Of a DNA stretch of 40,765 bases, positions 31,041 to 39,825 are shown one piece after another (the stretch's first letter is position 1; each line of letters begins with the position of its first letter). The DNA lies in IMG/VR virus record IMGVR_UViG_3300044799_000427, positions 1 to 40,765 of that record; one strand, given 5' to 3'. This stretch comes from a virus. The notes below the pieces were generated by a model. The model saw only the letters and a program-made list of their open reading frames with translations. It did not search any database and was not told the DNA's origin. A program made the translations under genes and the position numbers.

Positions 31041-31429
31041 TGAGCCTGGCTTTTTCTACAGATGAACTGGAAACCATGAGGGCCATCCAACAGGAGCATA
31101 TGCTGGATACCGGCAACGTGATGCCCTACTCCGCGGCCGAGGATACCTTCGGCCAGTCGGTCGAAACCTGGCCAACGGACAGCGCATCCATCGCCTGCGG
31201 ACTGGACATGCGGCCGGGATCCGAGAGGCACGATGCCGACAAGGTGGTGCTGCAATATGATGCGACTGCCCGGGTGCCGATCGGCACCGCCATCGACGTG
31301 CGGGACCGGTTCAAAATAACGAAGCGATTCGGTGAGACATTATCAACGGCATTGATCTTCGAGGTCGCTGCACCCCCACAGCGAGGACCGTCAGGACTAC
31401 GGTTGTTGCTGAGAAGGATCGAGACATGA
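31037..31429 (+). CDS. Head completion / neck protein (probable)
   Basis: 130 residues. A helix (TDELETMRAIQQEHMLDTGN), then beta-rich PTDSASIACGLDMRPGSERH and VPIGTAIDVRDRFKI. This is the pattern of small head-closure proteins that plug the connector (DUF6093-like, from memory). Position agrees. Confidence 0.65.
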   Translation: MMSLAFSTDELETMRAIQQEHMLDTGNVMPYSAAEDTFGQSVETWPTDSASIACGLDMRPGSERHDADKVVLQYDATARVPIGTAIDVRDRFKITKRFGETLSTALIFEVAAPPQRGPSGLRLLLRRIET

Positions 31430-31524
31430 TGCCAACCATGATGAGATTGCTTCGGCGGGTTTCGATACGGCGGAAAAACACCGCCTACTCAACCACCGCC
31501 TCGAAACGACAGGTAAAAATATGA
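31426..31524 (+). CDS. 32-residue ORF made largely of a palindromic repeat
   Basis: It overlaps both neighbours by ATGA junctions, so ribosomes can pass through. It encodes a very basic peptide (MMPTMMRLLRRVSIRRKNTA and twelve more). Bases 31452..31505 (GGTTTCGATACGG ... CCTACTCAACCACCG) look like a dispersed palindromic element (family E). Probably a by-product of insertion that kept coupling intact. Confidence 0.35.
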   Translation: MMPTMMRLLRRVSIRRKNTAYSTTASKRQVKI

Positions 31525-31973
31525 GCGACAGCAAGGTGATCATCCTCAAGAATAACATCAGCGCCATACGGGGAGCCATCTCCGGAGAGGGCCTGAAGAA
31601 AGCGGTCCTGGCCGGTGGTCACGTCATCGAAGGAAATGCGAAGATCAATGTACGAGAGACTTTCTCATCGAAAATGGTTGGAGCACTGGCGAACAGCATC
31701 CAGGTGGTACTCAGCAAGGCTACGGAAACCTCAGCTGAGGCGGATATCGGGCCGACGGTGATCTATGGCCGCATCCAGGAACTGGGCGGGATCGTAAAAC
31801 CGGTCACCGCGAAGATGCTATCCTGGATCGACAATGGAATTCGCGTCTTTGCCCACCTGGTGCAGATCCCGGCCCGCCCCTACATGCGACCGGCGGTGGA
31901 CGAACATATAGAGCAAATCGGGGAGGCAGTTTCGTATCAAATCCGGAAGGACATCGAAAAGGCAGCCAAATGA
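31521..31973 (+). CDS. HK97 gp10-like tail protein
   Basis: 150 residues. AVLAGGHVIEGNAKINVRET, then ADIGPTVIYGRIQELGG and PARPYMRPAVDEH are the usual features of the HK97 gp10-like family (tail completion, head-tail joining). ATGA coupling links it to the next gene. Confidence 0.88.
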   Translation: MSDSKVIILKNNISAIRGAISGEGLKKAVLAGGHVIEGNAKINVRETFSSKMVGALANSIQVVLSKATETSAEADIGPTVIYGRIQELGGIVKPVTAKMLSWIDNGIRVFAHLVQIPARPYMRPAVDEHIEQIGEAVSYQIRKDIEKAAK

Positions 31974-32368
31974 CCGTTCTGGATGAGGGATTGATCGCCT
32001 ATTTGAAGAATTCTTTGAGTACGCTGGTCTCAAACCGCGTATATGGAATGATGATCCCCCAAAAGGCGACACTACCCTGCGTCACCGTCCAGAGGGTATC
32101 CACTCCCAGAAGCGTCACCATGGACTCGGCCGGAGCTTCGGGCGACCTGATCAGCCCCCGGTTCCAGATCGATGCCTGGGCGACCACACAGAAGAGCTCC
32201 AAGGCGATTGCGGATGCCATCCGGGCCGGGCTGCACGGGCACACGGGCACCACCGGTACGGGTGTCACCATCCGGGCAGCATTGGCAGACGAAGAAGTGC
32301 CATCATACGAAGCGGAGGTCGAGTTATACCGGACCCGCAGCGAGTATATTGTCTGGCAGCAGGAATAG
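31970..32368 (+). CDS. Tail terminator (DUF3168-like)
   Basis: 132 residues. VLDEGLIAYLKNSLSTLVSN, PCVTVQRVSTP, FQIDAWATTQKSSKAIADAI and a final YRTRSEYIVWQQE match the small tail-completion/tail-terminator fold. It caps the tail tube where it joins the head. Confidence 0.78.
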   Translation: MTVLDEGLIAYLKNSLSTLVSNRVYGMMIPQKATLPCVTVQRVSTPRSVTMDSAGASGDLISPRFQIDAWATTQKSSKAIADAIRAGLHGHTGTTGTGVTIRAALADEEVPSYEAEVELYRTRSEYIVWQQE

Positions 32369-32419
32369 CCCCACCCCCAACCCCTCCCCAAATCGAAGGA
32401 CACGATTTGGAGAGGGGAG
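32369..32419. repeat. Palindromic element (family C)
   Basis: CCCCACCCCCAACCCCTCCC on the left, inner AAATCG/CGATTT stem, GGAGAGGGGAGA on the right. Same design as 29352..29402 with a different inner stem. Confidence 0.8.
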
Positions 32420-32443
32420 AGTAATTACGAAAGGAAGGAAAAT

Positions 32444-33196
32444 ATGAGCGACAAGTATGCAGGTTTTGGAACGACCCTGGAGGCAGGCGTGCAGCAGGTG
32501 GAGACTGCCACGGTTGTCGGCACCATCGTAAACACCGGGAACGCGCATGTAATTGTCACAGCCACCGGGATGTCAGGATCCCCACTAACCACCCACGTGG
32601 CAGTGGTGGCGGCGGATACGGCAGATACAGTAGCAACCAAGATGAGAACGGCGCTCCGATTAGTAGGAGTGATCACTGCCTTATTCGCCGTGGGCGGCTC
32701 CGGACCATACATTACTCTCACCGCCCTGCTGGCTGATGATAACGATACTGACCTGAACATCGCCACGGAGAATGATACGTGTTCGGGACTGACCACAGAA
32801 GCAACCAGTGTGCAAACGATCCCAGGTGTGGCTCCGGTGGACATTGCGGCGGTCAAGAACATCAGCGGGCCGGGACTTTCAGTGGATACGGAGGACGTGA
32901 CCACCCACGACAGCCCGGCCGCCTTCGAGGAGGTGGTAACCACCATCATCCGGAGCGGGACGGTCTCGCTGGACATCGAATATGACCCGGCAGAAGCCAC
33001 CCATTCGGCCAGCGCCGGGGGTGTGATCTACCGCCTGGAAAACCTGCAGTACACCTGGTTCAGGGTGACCTTCCCAAGCAGCGAGACCTGGAGCTTCTCC
33101 GGGTACGTGACCGGATTCAACCCGTCGGGACCTGCCGCGGGCGCTTTGACCGCCACAGTGACGATCAAGATCACCGGGCAGCCGACTTTGGAATAG
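32444..33196 (+). CDS. Major tail protein 1, with inserted domain
   Basis: 250 residues. Residues about 1-15 and 130-250 match the following protein at 33267 closely (KNISGPGLS, DTEDVTTHDS, TLDIEYDPA-like, GYVTGFNPS, ITGQPTL), the tail-tube fold. Between them lies an extra domain (about 20-125: VVGTIVNTGNAHVIVTATGM ... CSGLTTEATSV), beta-rich. An extra domain like this could project from the tube surface. AAAGGAAGG precedes the ATG. Confidence 0.88.
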   Translation: MSDKYAGFGTTLEAGVQQVETATVVGTIVNTGNAHVIVTATGMSGSPLTTHVAVVAADTADTVATKMRTALRLVGVITALFAVGGSGPYITLTALLADDNDTDLNIATENDTCSGLTTEATSVQTIPGVAPVDIAAVKNISGPGLSVDTEDVTTHDSPAAFEEVVTTIIRSGTVSLDIEYDPAEATHSASAGGVIYRLENLQYTWFRVTFPSSETWSFSGYVTGFNPSGPAAGALTATVTIKITGQPTLE

Positions 33197-33197
33197 A

Positions 33198-33250
33198 GGG
33201 CGGGGGAACCCCGCCCCTACAATAGATGGCGGGTATAAATTCCGCCCCGA
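33198..33250. repeat. Family B element and a degenerate partner
   Basis: GGCGGGGGAACCCCGCCCCT with ACAA (33198..33221) and GGCGGGTATAAATTCCGCCC (33228..33250). Between the two tail-tube genes. Confidence 0.72.
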
Positions 33251-33266
33251 CAAAAGGAGTTAGAAA

Positions 33267-33677
33267 ATGGCTAAATATTCGGCTTTTGGTACGGCCTTGA
33301 AAAAGGGCGGCGTGACGGTCGCCCAGGTGAAGAACATCAGCGGCCCGGGATTATCCCTGGATACCGAGGATGTGACCACACACGACAGCGCTGGCGGCTG
33401 GGAAGAGGTGGTAGCCACGATATTGCGGAGCGGCACTATCACCCTGGATATCGAATACGATCCGGCCACGGCGACGCATAAATACGCAGCAGGCGGATTG
33501 CTGTATGACCTGGCCGCCAGGACTGCGAACACCTATACACTGGTGTTTTCTAGCGTGCCCGCGGTCACCTGGACGTTCAGCGCCTTCGTGACAGGTTTCA
33601 ATCCCTCGGCGCCGGCCGCGGGAGCCTTGACGGCTTCCGTGACCCTGAAACTTACCGGCCAGCCGACACTGGTGTGA
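33267..33677 (+). CDS. Major tail protein 2 (paralogue, no insert)
   Basis: 136 residues; the short version of the preceding gene. AKYSAFGTALKKGGVTVAQV, then KNISGPGLSLDTEDVTTHDS, ILRSGTITLDIEYDP and VTGFNPSAPAAGALTASVTL. It probably forms the tail tube; with a longer paralogue beside it, the tube may be mixed or have a decorated minor form. Tandem duplication is clear from the shared motifs. Confidence 0.88.
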   Translation: MAKYSAFGTALKKGGVTVAQVKNISGPGLSLDTEDVTTHDSAGGWEEVVATILRSGTITLDIEYDPATATHKYAAGGLLYDLAARTANTYTLVFSSVPAVTWTFSAFVTGFNPSAPAAGALTASVTLKLTGQPTLV

Positions 33678-33720
33678 CCCCCATCCCCGGCCCTTCCCCC
33701 CAAGGGGGGAAGGGAGAAGG
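33678..33720. repeat. Palindromic element (family C-like)
   Basis: CCCCGGCCCTTCCCCCC-AAGGGGGGAAGGG hairpin just before the chaperone gene. Confidence 0.65.
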
Positions 33721-33729
33721 AGTATATAT

Positions 33730-34140
33730 ATGTCAAAGATGCTGAAGAAAGAAACGATCCTCGGGATCAAGGATATTGCCGTCGAGAAGGTGGAAGTCCC
33801 TGAGTGGGGCGGACACGTCTACGCCAAGGGACTGACCGGGGCAGAGCGGGATAAGTTCGAAGCCTCGCTGGTGACCACGCGCGGCAAGGAACGAAACGTC
33901 AATATGGCCAACATCCGGGCAAAACTCGCCAGCCTGACGGTCTGTGACGATACAGGCGCGCGCATGTTCAGCGAGGAGGACGTACAGGCCCTGGGGCAGA
34001 AGAGCGCCAGCGCCCTGCAGCGGATCTTCGAGGTGAGCCAGCGCCTATCCCGGATCGGGGATGAGGACATCCAGGAACTGGCCGAGGGCCTGAAGAAGGA
34101 CCCTTTAGGCGGTTTACCTATCGACTTGCCCTTGCCCTAG
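33730..34140 (+). CDS. Tail assembly chaperone (gpG-like)
   Basis: 136 residues. Pattern VEVPEWGGHVYAKGLTGAER, NIRAKLASLTVCDDTGARMF, ALQRIFEVSQRLSRI is usual for the first tail chaperone, which coats the tape measure before tube assembly. Near the 3' end lies C-CCT-TTA (34101..34107), a canonical -1 slippery heptamer in the correct frame; slippage there joins this product to the next frame. Confidence 0.88.
   Translation: MSKMLKKETILGIKDIAVEKVEVPEWGGHVYAKGLTGAERDKFEASLVTTRGKERNVNMANIRAKLASLTVCDDTGARMFSEEDVQALGQKSASALQRIFEVSQRLSRIGDEDIQELAEGLKKDPLGGLPIDLPLP
34101..34107 (+). promoter_or_regulatory. Programmed -1 frameshift site
   Basis: CCCTTTA read as C CCT TTA in the gpG-like frame fits X XXY YYZ. 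After slippage the frame reads PFRRFTYRLALALGLPRQEM and continues to 34466 with no stop, giving a fusion of 245 residues. Frameshifting here is well known for lambda G/GT and many siphoviruses. Confidence 0.75.
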
Positions 34141-34466
34141 GCCTACCGCGACAGGAAATGCTGCAGCGGATGAGCAGTTCCGAGTTGTCGGAATGGGCTG
34201 CATATTATTCCCTGGAACCGTTTGGGGGCGGAGTTCAATTTCTCGGGCATGCGATCACTGCTTCCACGCTGGCCAACATCCACCGGCCAAAAGGACACGG
34301 GGCATATAAGATCGAAGAGTTCATGCCCAAGTTCGAGAAACAGGAGCAGTCCGTTGATGAAATGCTGCAAGTGGCCCAGATGCTGACGATCGGCCTGGGA
34401 GGCAAGGACCTGAGGAGCGAAGATGCCCAACACCCTGATGAGTCTCCTGGTGAAACTAGGAGTTGA
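34108..34466 (+). CDS. Second tail chaperone (gpT-like), expressed by frameshift
   Basis: The -1 frame is open from upstream of the slippery site to the stop ending at 34466. RLALALGLPRQEMLQRMSSS then ELSEWAAYYSLEPFGGG is a typical gpT segment, which begins before the first internal ATG (34158), arguing that it is made as a fusion rather than alone. It would recruit tail-tube subunits to the tape measure. It overlaps the tape-measure start by 44 bases. Confidence 0.8.
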
Positions 34467-36402
34467 TAGCACTGCCTTGAGCCAGGGCCTTGCCCTGGCC
34501 GAATCTTCATCCATGAAATCCATGGCGACCATTGGCCAAGGCATGATGAAGGCCGGGGCGGCCATGACCGTGGGTCTGACCCTGCCCCTGGTGGCTGCCG
34601 GACTAAAAATGGTTAATTTGGCCAGCAATATGGTCGAGAGCGTCAGCAAAGTCAATGTCGTCTTCGGGGAAAGCTCATTGATCATCAAGGACTGGTCAAA
34701 AACTGCAGCCAGCAGTCTGGGCATGAGCCAGCAGCAGGCCCTGGAGGCGGCAGGAACCTATGGCAACCTATTCCAGGCCATGGGTTTGACCAGAAATATG
34801 TCTGTAGATATGAGCAAGTCGGTGGTGCAACTGGCAGCCGACCTGGCCAGTTTCAACAATGCCAGCCCGGAGGAGACACTGCTGGCATTGCGTTCTGGCT
34901 TATCTGGAGAGATGGAGCCCTTGAAGAAGTATGGGGTGGCAATGAATGATGCCACCCTGAGCCAAATGGCCATGACGATGGGACTGGGAGATAATATGCT
35001 TGTCCTGTCCGAGGCTCAGAAGATGCAGGTGCGATATGCGGTCATCATGGATCAGACCAGCATGGCCCAGGGCGATTTCGCCAGGACCGCAGATGGGATG
35101 GCCAATTCAACCCGCATTTTGAAGGCTGAATTATCCGATGCCTCCGCCATGCTAGGAGAGCAGCTCCTGCCTATTGGGCTGAAGGTGGTGACCTGGGCCA
35201 AAGACCTTTTGACCAGGTTCGAGGCGCTGACCCCGGCCCAGCAAAAGACCATCGTGGTAATTGGCGGGATCGTGGCGGCTCTCGGTCCGATGTTGATTAT
35301 AGCGGGCAAAGCAGTTACAGTTTTTGGCGGCATTGCCGCAGCGCTCACGACACTAGAGATGGCCGCTGGAATAGCGGGTGCGGCGTTCGTAACGTTGGCG
35401 CTTTCGCTTCTCCCGATTATTGGATTATTTGCTGCGGCCGCTGCAGTTATTGCCATTCTTGCTACGCAGGAGGATACGAACGATAGAACATTGCGAAATC
35501 ACGTGAATACCATGGACAGAGTTTCAGATTCTTATAATGCAACTGCTTCAGCTACAATCCACATGGCAGGGGCATTTGACGCAGGAATGCGCTCGACCAA
35601 GGGGATGGAAGAGGCGCATGCAAGCCTTCTCCCACATTTAAAGTTAACCGAAGTGGAGTTGCAGGCTCTGGCTGACAAGGCCGAAGCACTGCGAAAACAG
35701 ATAATAGACGAGACCGCTTGGGAGGTGATGTACACCGGCGCGAAAAGCGCGGCTGAACAAACACAGGGAAGTTTTGACCTGTTAGGCAGCCTGGTACAGG
35801 GATTAAGCGCGGATGGGGCAGAAGTTTGGAAAGGATTCCTGGAGGCATCGGGGGCGATATCCGTACCTGCATTGACAGAATTTGCAAAAATACAAGATAC
35901 ATTTATTACTTTGCAGGACAAAATAAAAACATTAGGTGTCACGCTTGCTATTGAGTGGTTGGTACATCAATCGGGAGTGGGGATACCCGGTCAGGCAGAA
36001 AAGGGTTGGGCGGAACAGGGAGCGTATCTCAATAAAGTTTATGGATCTTTAGATTCTACTAGTGGCGTTTATACCATACCCGGTAGCGGGGTGTGGGAAT
36101 CAACCGACACTGGCGGACGAATGGTATACAAGAATAGCCGGGACGAATGGACAACCATTGCGCCTGGTTACGCCCTTGGCGGCTCCTTCATGGTCCCACC
36201 CGGTTTTCTGGATGATTCATTTCCGATGATGGTGCAGTCCGGGGAGGTTGTTTCGGTTACACCGGCCGGACAGACGGAGCAGGGAGGCAGCCAGGTGTCA
36301 GGGGATACGAATATTACAATCATAAATCCGACCCCGGCATCAGCTGAGGAAAATATCCGTGATGAGATGTTAATACTTTCGTTCCTAGGAAAGACGAAAT
36401 GA
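34423..36402 (+). CDS. Tape measure protein
   Basis: 659 residues, setting tail length. N-terminal helical part (LMSLLVKLGVDSTALSQGLA), conserved SLGMSQQQALEAAGTYGNLF and SPEETLLALRSGLSGEMEPL (about 90-170), then hydrophobic spans (about 280-355: IVVIGGIVAALGPMLIIAGK; GLFAAAAAVIAILAT), and a C-terminal ALGGSFMVPPGFLDDSFPMM ... GEVVSVTP. GAGGAG precedes the ATG. Bases after about 35450 are AT-richer than before, so the 3' third may be a recombinant segment. Confidence 0.92.
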   Translation: MPNTLMSLLVKLGVDSTALSQGLALAESSSMKSMATIGQGMMKAGAAMTVGLTLPLVAAGLKMVNLASNMVESVSKVNVVFGESSLIIKDWSKTAASSLGMSQQQALEAAGTYGNLFQAMGLTRNMSVDMSKSVVQLAADLASFNNASPEETLLALRSGLSGEMEPLKKYGVAMNDATLSQMAMTMGLGDNMLVLSEAQKMQVRYAVIMDQTSMAQGDFARTADGMANSTRILKAELSDASAMLGEQLLPIGLKVVTWAKDLLTRFEALTPAQQKTIVVIGGIVAALGPMLIIAGKAVTVFGGIAAALTTLEMAAGIAGAAFVTLALSLLPIIGLFAAAAAVIAILATQEDTNDRTLRNHVNTMDRVSDSYNATASATIHMAGAFDAGMRSTKGMEEAHASLLPHLKLTEVELQALADKAEALRKQIIDETAWEVMYTGAKSAAEQTQGSFDLLGSLVQGLSADGAEVWKGFLEASGAISVPALTEFAKIQDTFITLQDKIKTLGVTLAIEWLVHQSGVGIPGQAEKGWAEQGAYLNKVYGSLDSTSGVYTIPGSGVWESTDTGGRMVYKNSRDEWTTIAPGYALGGSFMVPPGFLDDSFPMMVQSGEVVSVTPAGQTEQGGSQVSGDTNITIINPTPASAEENIRDEMLILSFLGKTK

Positions 36403-36803
36403 ACTGGAGCTATAACAGCGTTCCGCTCACCGCTGCAGGTGATTACACAACAACTGAGATTTCAGGGTTTGCCATGCCGTCCATCCGCGGGGAGAATATC
36501 GTCATTCCCATGATGCCAGGGCGGATATATGTGGACAAATATTTTGACCAGCAAAAGATCGTGCTGGGGATCACTTTCTTCGGGACGGATCCTACCGACC
36601 TGGAAACAAACATCGCTACCCTGGTGGCGATCTTCAATAAGCTTACCCAGGCTTCACTGGAATGCACTTACCCTGATTCCGGCTCCGTGTCCGGGCAGGC
36701 GGAAGTATCCGACTTTCAAGGACCGGTTTACCATGGATCCACCATGGCCAAGGCTACGGTCACGTTTCTGGTGACAGATCCACCCCTGGAGGCTCCGTCC
36801 TAA
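36399..36803 (+). CDS. Distal tail protein (Dit-like)
   Basis: 134 residues. NSVPLTAAGDYTTTEISGFA, VIPMMPGRIYVDKYFDQQKI and a late VYHGSTMAKATVTFLVTDPP make a beta-sandwich typical of distal tail proteins, with a phage-tail-hub role. The stop and the next ATG touch. Confidence 0.72.
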   Translation: MNWSYNSVPLTAAGDYTTTEISGFAMPSIRGENIVIPMMPGRIYVDKYFDQQKIVLGITFFGTDPTDLETNIATLVAIFNKLTQASLECTYPDSGSVSGQAEVSDFQGPVYHGSTMAKATVTFLVTDPPLEAPS

Positions 36804-37969
36804 TGCCTGATGATGATGGTGCTGTCTGGACACTGTATGGCCGGGATTTTGCCACCAATCTCGGCGTTCTAAACGTAATTTATCGGGAAATTCATCCGAT
36901 ATTGAATGAGCCCGGAGCCGGGAAAGTAACCATCCTTGAAAGCGATGCCCTGGCATCTGTGGTAGATGCTGGACTGTGGGTCGCCTTTGATTACCGCGGT
37001 TCGAACCGGCTCGGTTTTATTGTTGAGCACCTGGAATATGTGGATGTTGATGAAAAGGAGGGTGCCGGGCAAATCCTGGCCATTTCCGGACGCGGACCAT
37101 TGGCGCTGCTAAACCGGGCAGTGGTATGGGATTACATGACTCCCGGATTTGAGAATATCCGCAGATTCGGGACGAAAGATGTTACAACAGGTTATGGCGG
37201 CGCGCCGGTTGCAAAAGGATTGATGTTGTATCACCTCCTCCAGGAGGCGCGAGAAACGAACAATCCCCTAGACCCGGCTACAAATCGCTATTGTTGGCGC
37301 GTAGGAGGTATCTCAACCGGTGACTTTTATCTAGATTGGGATTTTACCGACACTCTGGATAGTAATGGCGATCCGTGGTTGGACGCCGAGGATATTGAGA
37401 TAGCGGTAAATACACCGCTTCTGGACGTTGTTCGCCAGTTCGCCGCCCTGGGGTTGGATTTCGGGATGGATTGGGATGGAGCCGGTCTGTTCACCCTGCA
37501 TTGCTACCGAGAGAGAATTGTTGATGATGTCTCGGATGTGGTGGATTTCGCGGTGGGAACGAATGTACTAAAGGCGACGAGGACAACTGACGGCACAGAT
37601 ATGAGCAATGCCATCCTTCTGGCAGTCTCCAATCTGGCACTGCCTTATTACAACGTGACCGACCCTGTCTCTATCGGTATCTATGACCGGTATGAGAGTG
37701 GAATGCAAGCTGCAAATGCCTATACTCTGGCTAGTACCCTTTCACTCGGCACAGCAGAACTGGCGGTAACGGCCAACCCATCCAAGGCGTTGGATTTACA
37801 GGTCGCGGATGCAAAAGCACCAATGGCGTACGTTGATTATAATCTCGGATCTACCGTGATGTATTCGCCCGGTGGAACTCCCCTGTTCCCACGCATAGAT
37901 GGGATGCACCTGACCTGGATCGGTGAAGAGAAATATGCCCGGATCAAGCTCGAAACGGATTTGCCATGA
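36803..37969 (+). CDS. Tail hub protein (ReqiPepy6 Gp37-like)
   Basis: 388 residues. VWTLYGRDFATNLGVLNVIY, VEHLEYVDVDEKEGAGQILA, SGRGPLALLNRAVVWDYMTP and later DVVRQFAALGLDFGMDWDGA fit the siphovirus Gp37-like family at the tail tip. It overlaps the next ATG. Tail-tip attachment platform is the likely role. Confidence 0.78.
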   Translation: MPDDDGAVWTLYGRDFATNLGVLNVIYREIHPILNEPGAGKVTILESDALASVVDAGLWVAFDYRGSNRLGFIVEHLEYVDVDEKEGAGQILAISGRGPLALLNRAVVWDYMTPGFENIRRFGTKDVTTGYGGAPVAKGLMLYHLLQEARETNNPLDPATNRYCWRVGGISTGDFYLDWDFTDTLDSNGDPWLDAEDIEIAVNTPLLDVVRQFAALGLDFGMDWDGAGLFTLHCYRERIVDDVSDVVDFAVGTNVLKATRTTDGTDMSNAILLAVSNLALPYYNVTDPVSIGIYDRYESGMQAANAYTLASTLSLGTAELAVTANPSKALDLQVADAKAPMAYVDYNLGSTVMYSPGGTPLFPRIDGMHLTWIGEEKYARIKLETDLP

Positions 37970-39825
37970 GACCGCGAGATTTTAGAATTGCCAACATGAC
38001 AGATGTAGCAAAATACACCGGCGGGGGACATGCCGGAAGTCCGCTGATGAACCCGCCGCACACGAACGGGTTGGCAACGGCTATGACTTTGGGGTCGGAG
38101 GTGGTGATAAAAAAGGTAGATGAATCCGTTTGTAATTCTCAAGTTGTTCAAAATGACGACGAATTGTTTTTTCAAGGTTTAGCAAACGCCGTTTACAAAA
38201 TAGTAATTCACACGGTCATAGTTGAGGATCCGCCTTCGGGTGGATTTCAAGGTACAGTATATGGCGGGTCTTGGTCAAGTATTCATCAAATTATTCTGGG
38301 CGGGAGTTGGACTGCGATTGACCCGCTCATATATGAAATATATGGTACTCTTATAATGGGTGGTGCAGACGATGTAATTCATTTTAAGTGGGCACAATCT
38401 AGTCCTACTGCCGATTGTACAACACTGAAGGCGGGTTCATATCTGACATATTCGCGAAGTGATTTGAGTGGTTCTGGGGTTACAAACGGTGATGCTCACG
38501 ACCATTATGGCGGCGATGGGGGGCAAATTGCTTACAGTCATCTCTCCGGTTTGCCTACCTTAGGGACAATTGCAGACAACAATGAGGGCGATTTTGCCGT
38601 TGCATCGAAAGGTGTCACCAATGGCGATTCACATGACCACAACGGCGGTGATGGCTCACAAATTGCTTATGGGACACTTTCGGGTACTCCAACCATTCGT
38701 GAAGTCCTTTTCGCCAACCGTACTTATTATGTCCGTACGGATGGAAATGACGCCAACACTGGCTTGATCGATACTGCCGGAGGTGCTTTTCTTACCATCC
38801 AGCATGCTGTTAATGTTGTCGCCGCCCTTGATCTTTCAATTTATAACGTGGTCATTCAACTTGCAGATGGTACTTATTTTCATGGTTGTTTGGCAAGTGG
38901 TCCCTTTGTTGGCTCCGGCATTTTAACCATCCAGGGAAATAATGTCACACCTTCAAATGTATTAGTTTCCACTACAAGTGAAAATGCTTTTTGTTCCAAT
39001 TTCTCTGCCTTGATCGTCCATGATTTGAAGATAGAAACAACAACCAGTGGGTATGCCATCATTGCCACCAATAATGGAGCCATTAATTTTCAGGGTGTGG
39101 ACTTTGGCGCATGTTCCCAATCTCATATTCGTGCTGAAAATGGCGGTATTGTTACACCTACGGGAAATTATGTCATTACCGGAGGAGCGATACATCACTT
39201 TGATGCTTTTGGAATCATTAGATTTTCGACCGCCGCAACTGTTACTTTAATTGGTACTCCTTATTTTTCCTACGGTTTTGCATTTGTTCAATTATCTGGC
39301 TTTTTGGTTTCATGGGGAGTTACTTATACTGGTTCAGCAACAGGTTATCGATTTATTGTTCAAAAGAATGGGGCAATAGTTACCAATGCCGGTGGCCCTT
39401 CTTATTTTCCTGGAGATACAGCAGGTATTATTTCTACCGGTGGTCTCTATGATTCTATCCCTGCATATTTACTTGAAGTCTATCCAATCGGCGCCGTTTA
39501 CATTTCCGTACTTTCCACCAGTCCGGTTACTTTGTTTGGTGGTACCTGGGCATATCTCGGTCCTGGCCGGGTTCTGGTTAGTCTTGATGCCGGTGATGCC
39601 GATTTTGATACTGTCGAAGAAACAGGTGGAGCAAAGACGGTCACAGTTGCTCAACATGCTGCAAAGAATAGTGATGCGGCCGGAGTGGGTGCAACTGCTT
39701 ATGGTACAACTGCTTCCACTGTCACTCTCAAGGCTCATGTTCACAATATCACCGCTTATACTCATGCAGCGGCCAGCATCGTTCAGCCTTATCTCGTAGT
39801 CTATATGTGGAAAAGGACGGCTTGA
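37966..39825 (+). CDS. Tail fibre / receptor-binding protein
   Basis: 619 residues. N-terminal part (1-165) likely attaches to the tail. Two repeats follow: GVTNGDAHDHYGGDGGQIAY (171-190) and GVTNGDSHDHNGGDGSQIAY (216-235), each with an HxH pair that could hold metal in a trimer axis. A right-handed beta-helix follows (about 250-490, start YYVRTDGNDANTGLIDTAGG). The C-terminal tip (about 500-619: YPIGAVYISVLSTSPVTLFG ... GRVLVSL) is a collar/tip domain with another AHVHN. Host recognition is the likely role. Codons are clearly AT-richer than in the head genes. Confidence 0.85.
   Translation: MRPRDFRIANMTDVAKYTGGGHAGSPLMNPPHTNGLATAMTLGSEVVIKKVDESVCNSQVVQNDDELFFQGLANAVYKIVIHTVIVEDPPSGGFQGTVYGGSWSSIHQIILGGSWTAIDPLIYEIYGTLIMGGADDVIHFKWAQSSPTADCTTLKAGSYLTYSRSDLSGSGVTNGDAHDHYGGDGGQIAYSHLSGLPTLGTIADNNEGDFAVASKGVTNGDSHDHNGGDGSQIAYGTLSGTPTIREVLFANRTYYVRTDGNDANTGLIDTAGGAFLTIQHAVNVVAALDLSIYNVVIQLADGTYFHGCLASGPFVGSGILTIQGNNVTPSNVLVSTTSENAFCSNFSALIVHDLKIETTTSGYAIIATNNGAINFQGVDFGACSQSHIRAENGGIVTPTGNYVITGGAIHHFDAFGIIRFSTAATVTLIGTPYFSYGFAFVQLSGFLVSWGVTYTGSATGYRFIVQKNGAIVTNAGGPSYFPGDTAGIISTGGLYDSIPAYLLEVYPIGAVYISVLSTSPVTLFGGTWAYLGPGRVLVSLDAGDADFDTVEETGGAKTVTVAQHAAKNSDAAGVGATAYGTTASTVTLKAHVHNITAYTHAAASIVQPYLVVYMWKRTA

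Noticed and set aside
37966-39825. Diversity-generating retroelement target in the fibre
   Set aside because: No reverse transcriptase gene and no template-like repeat of the fibre end are visible in the window.
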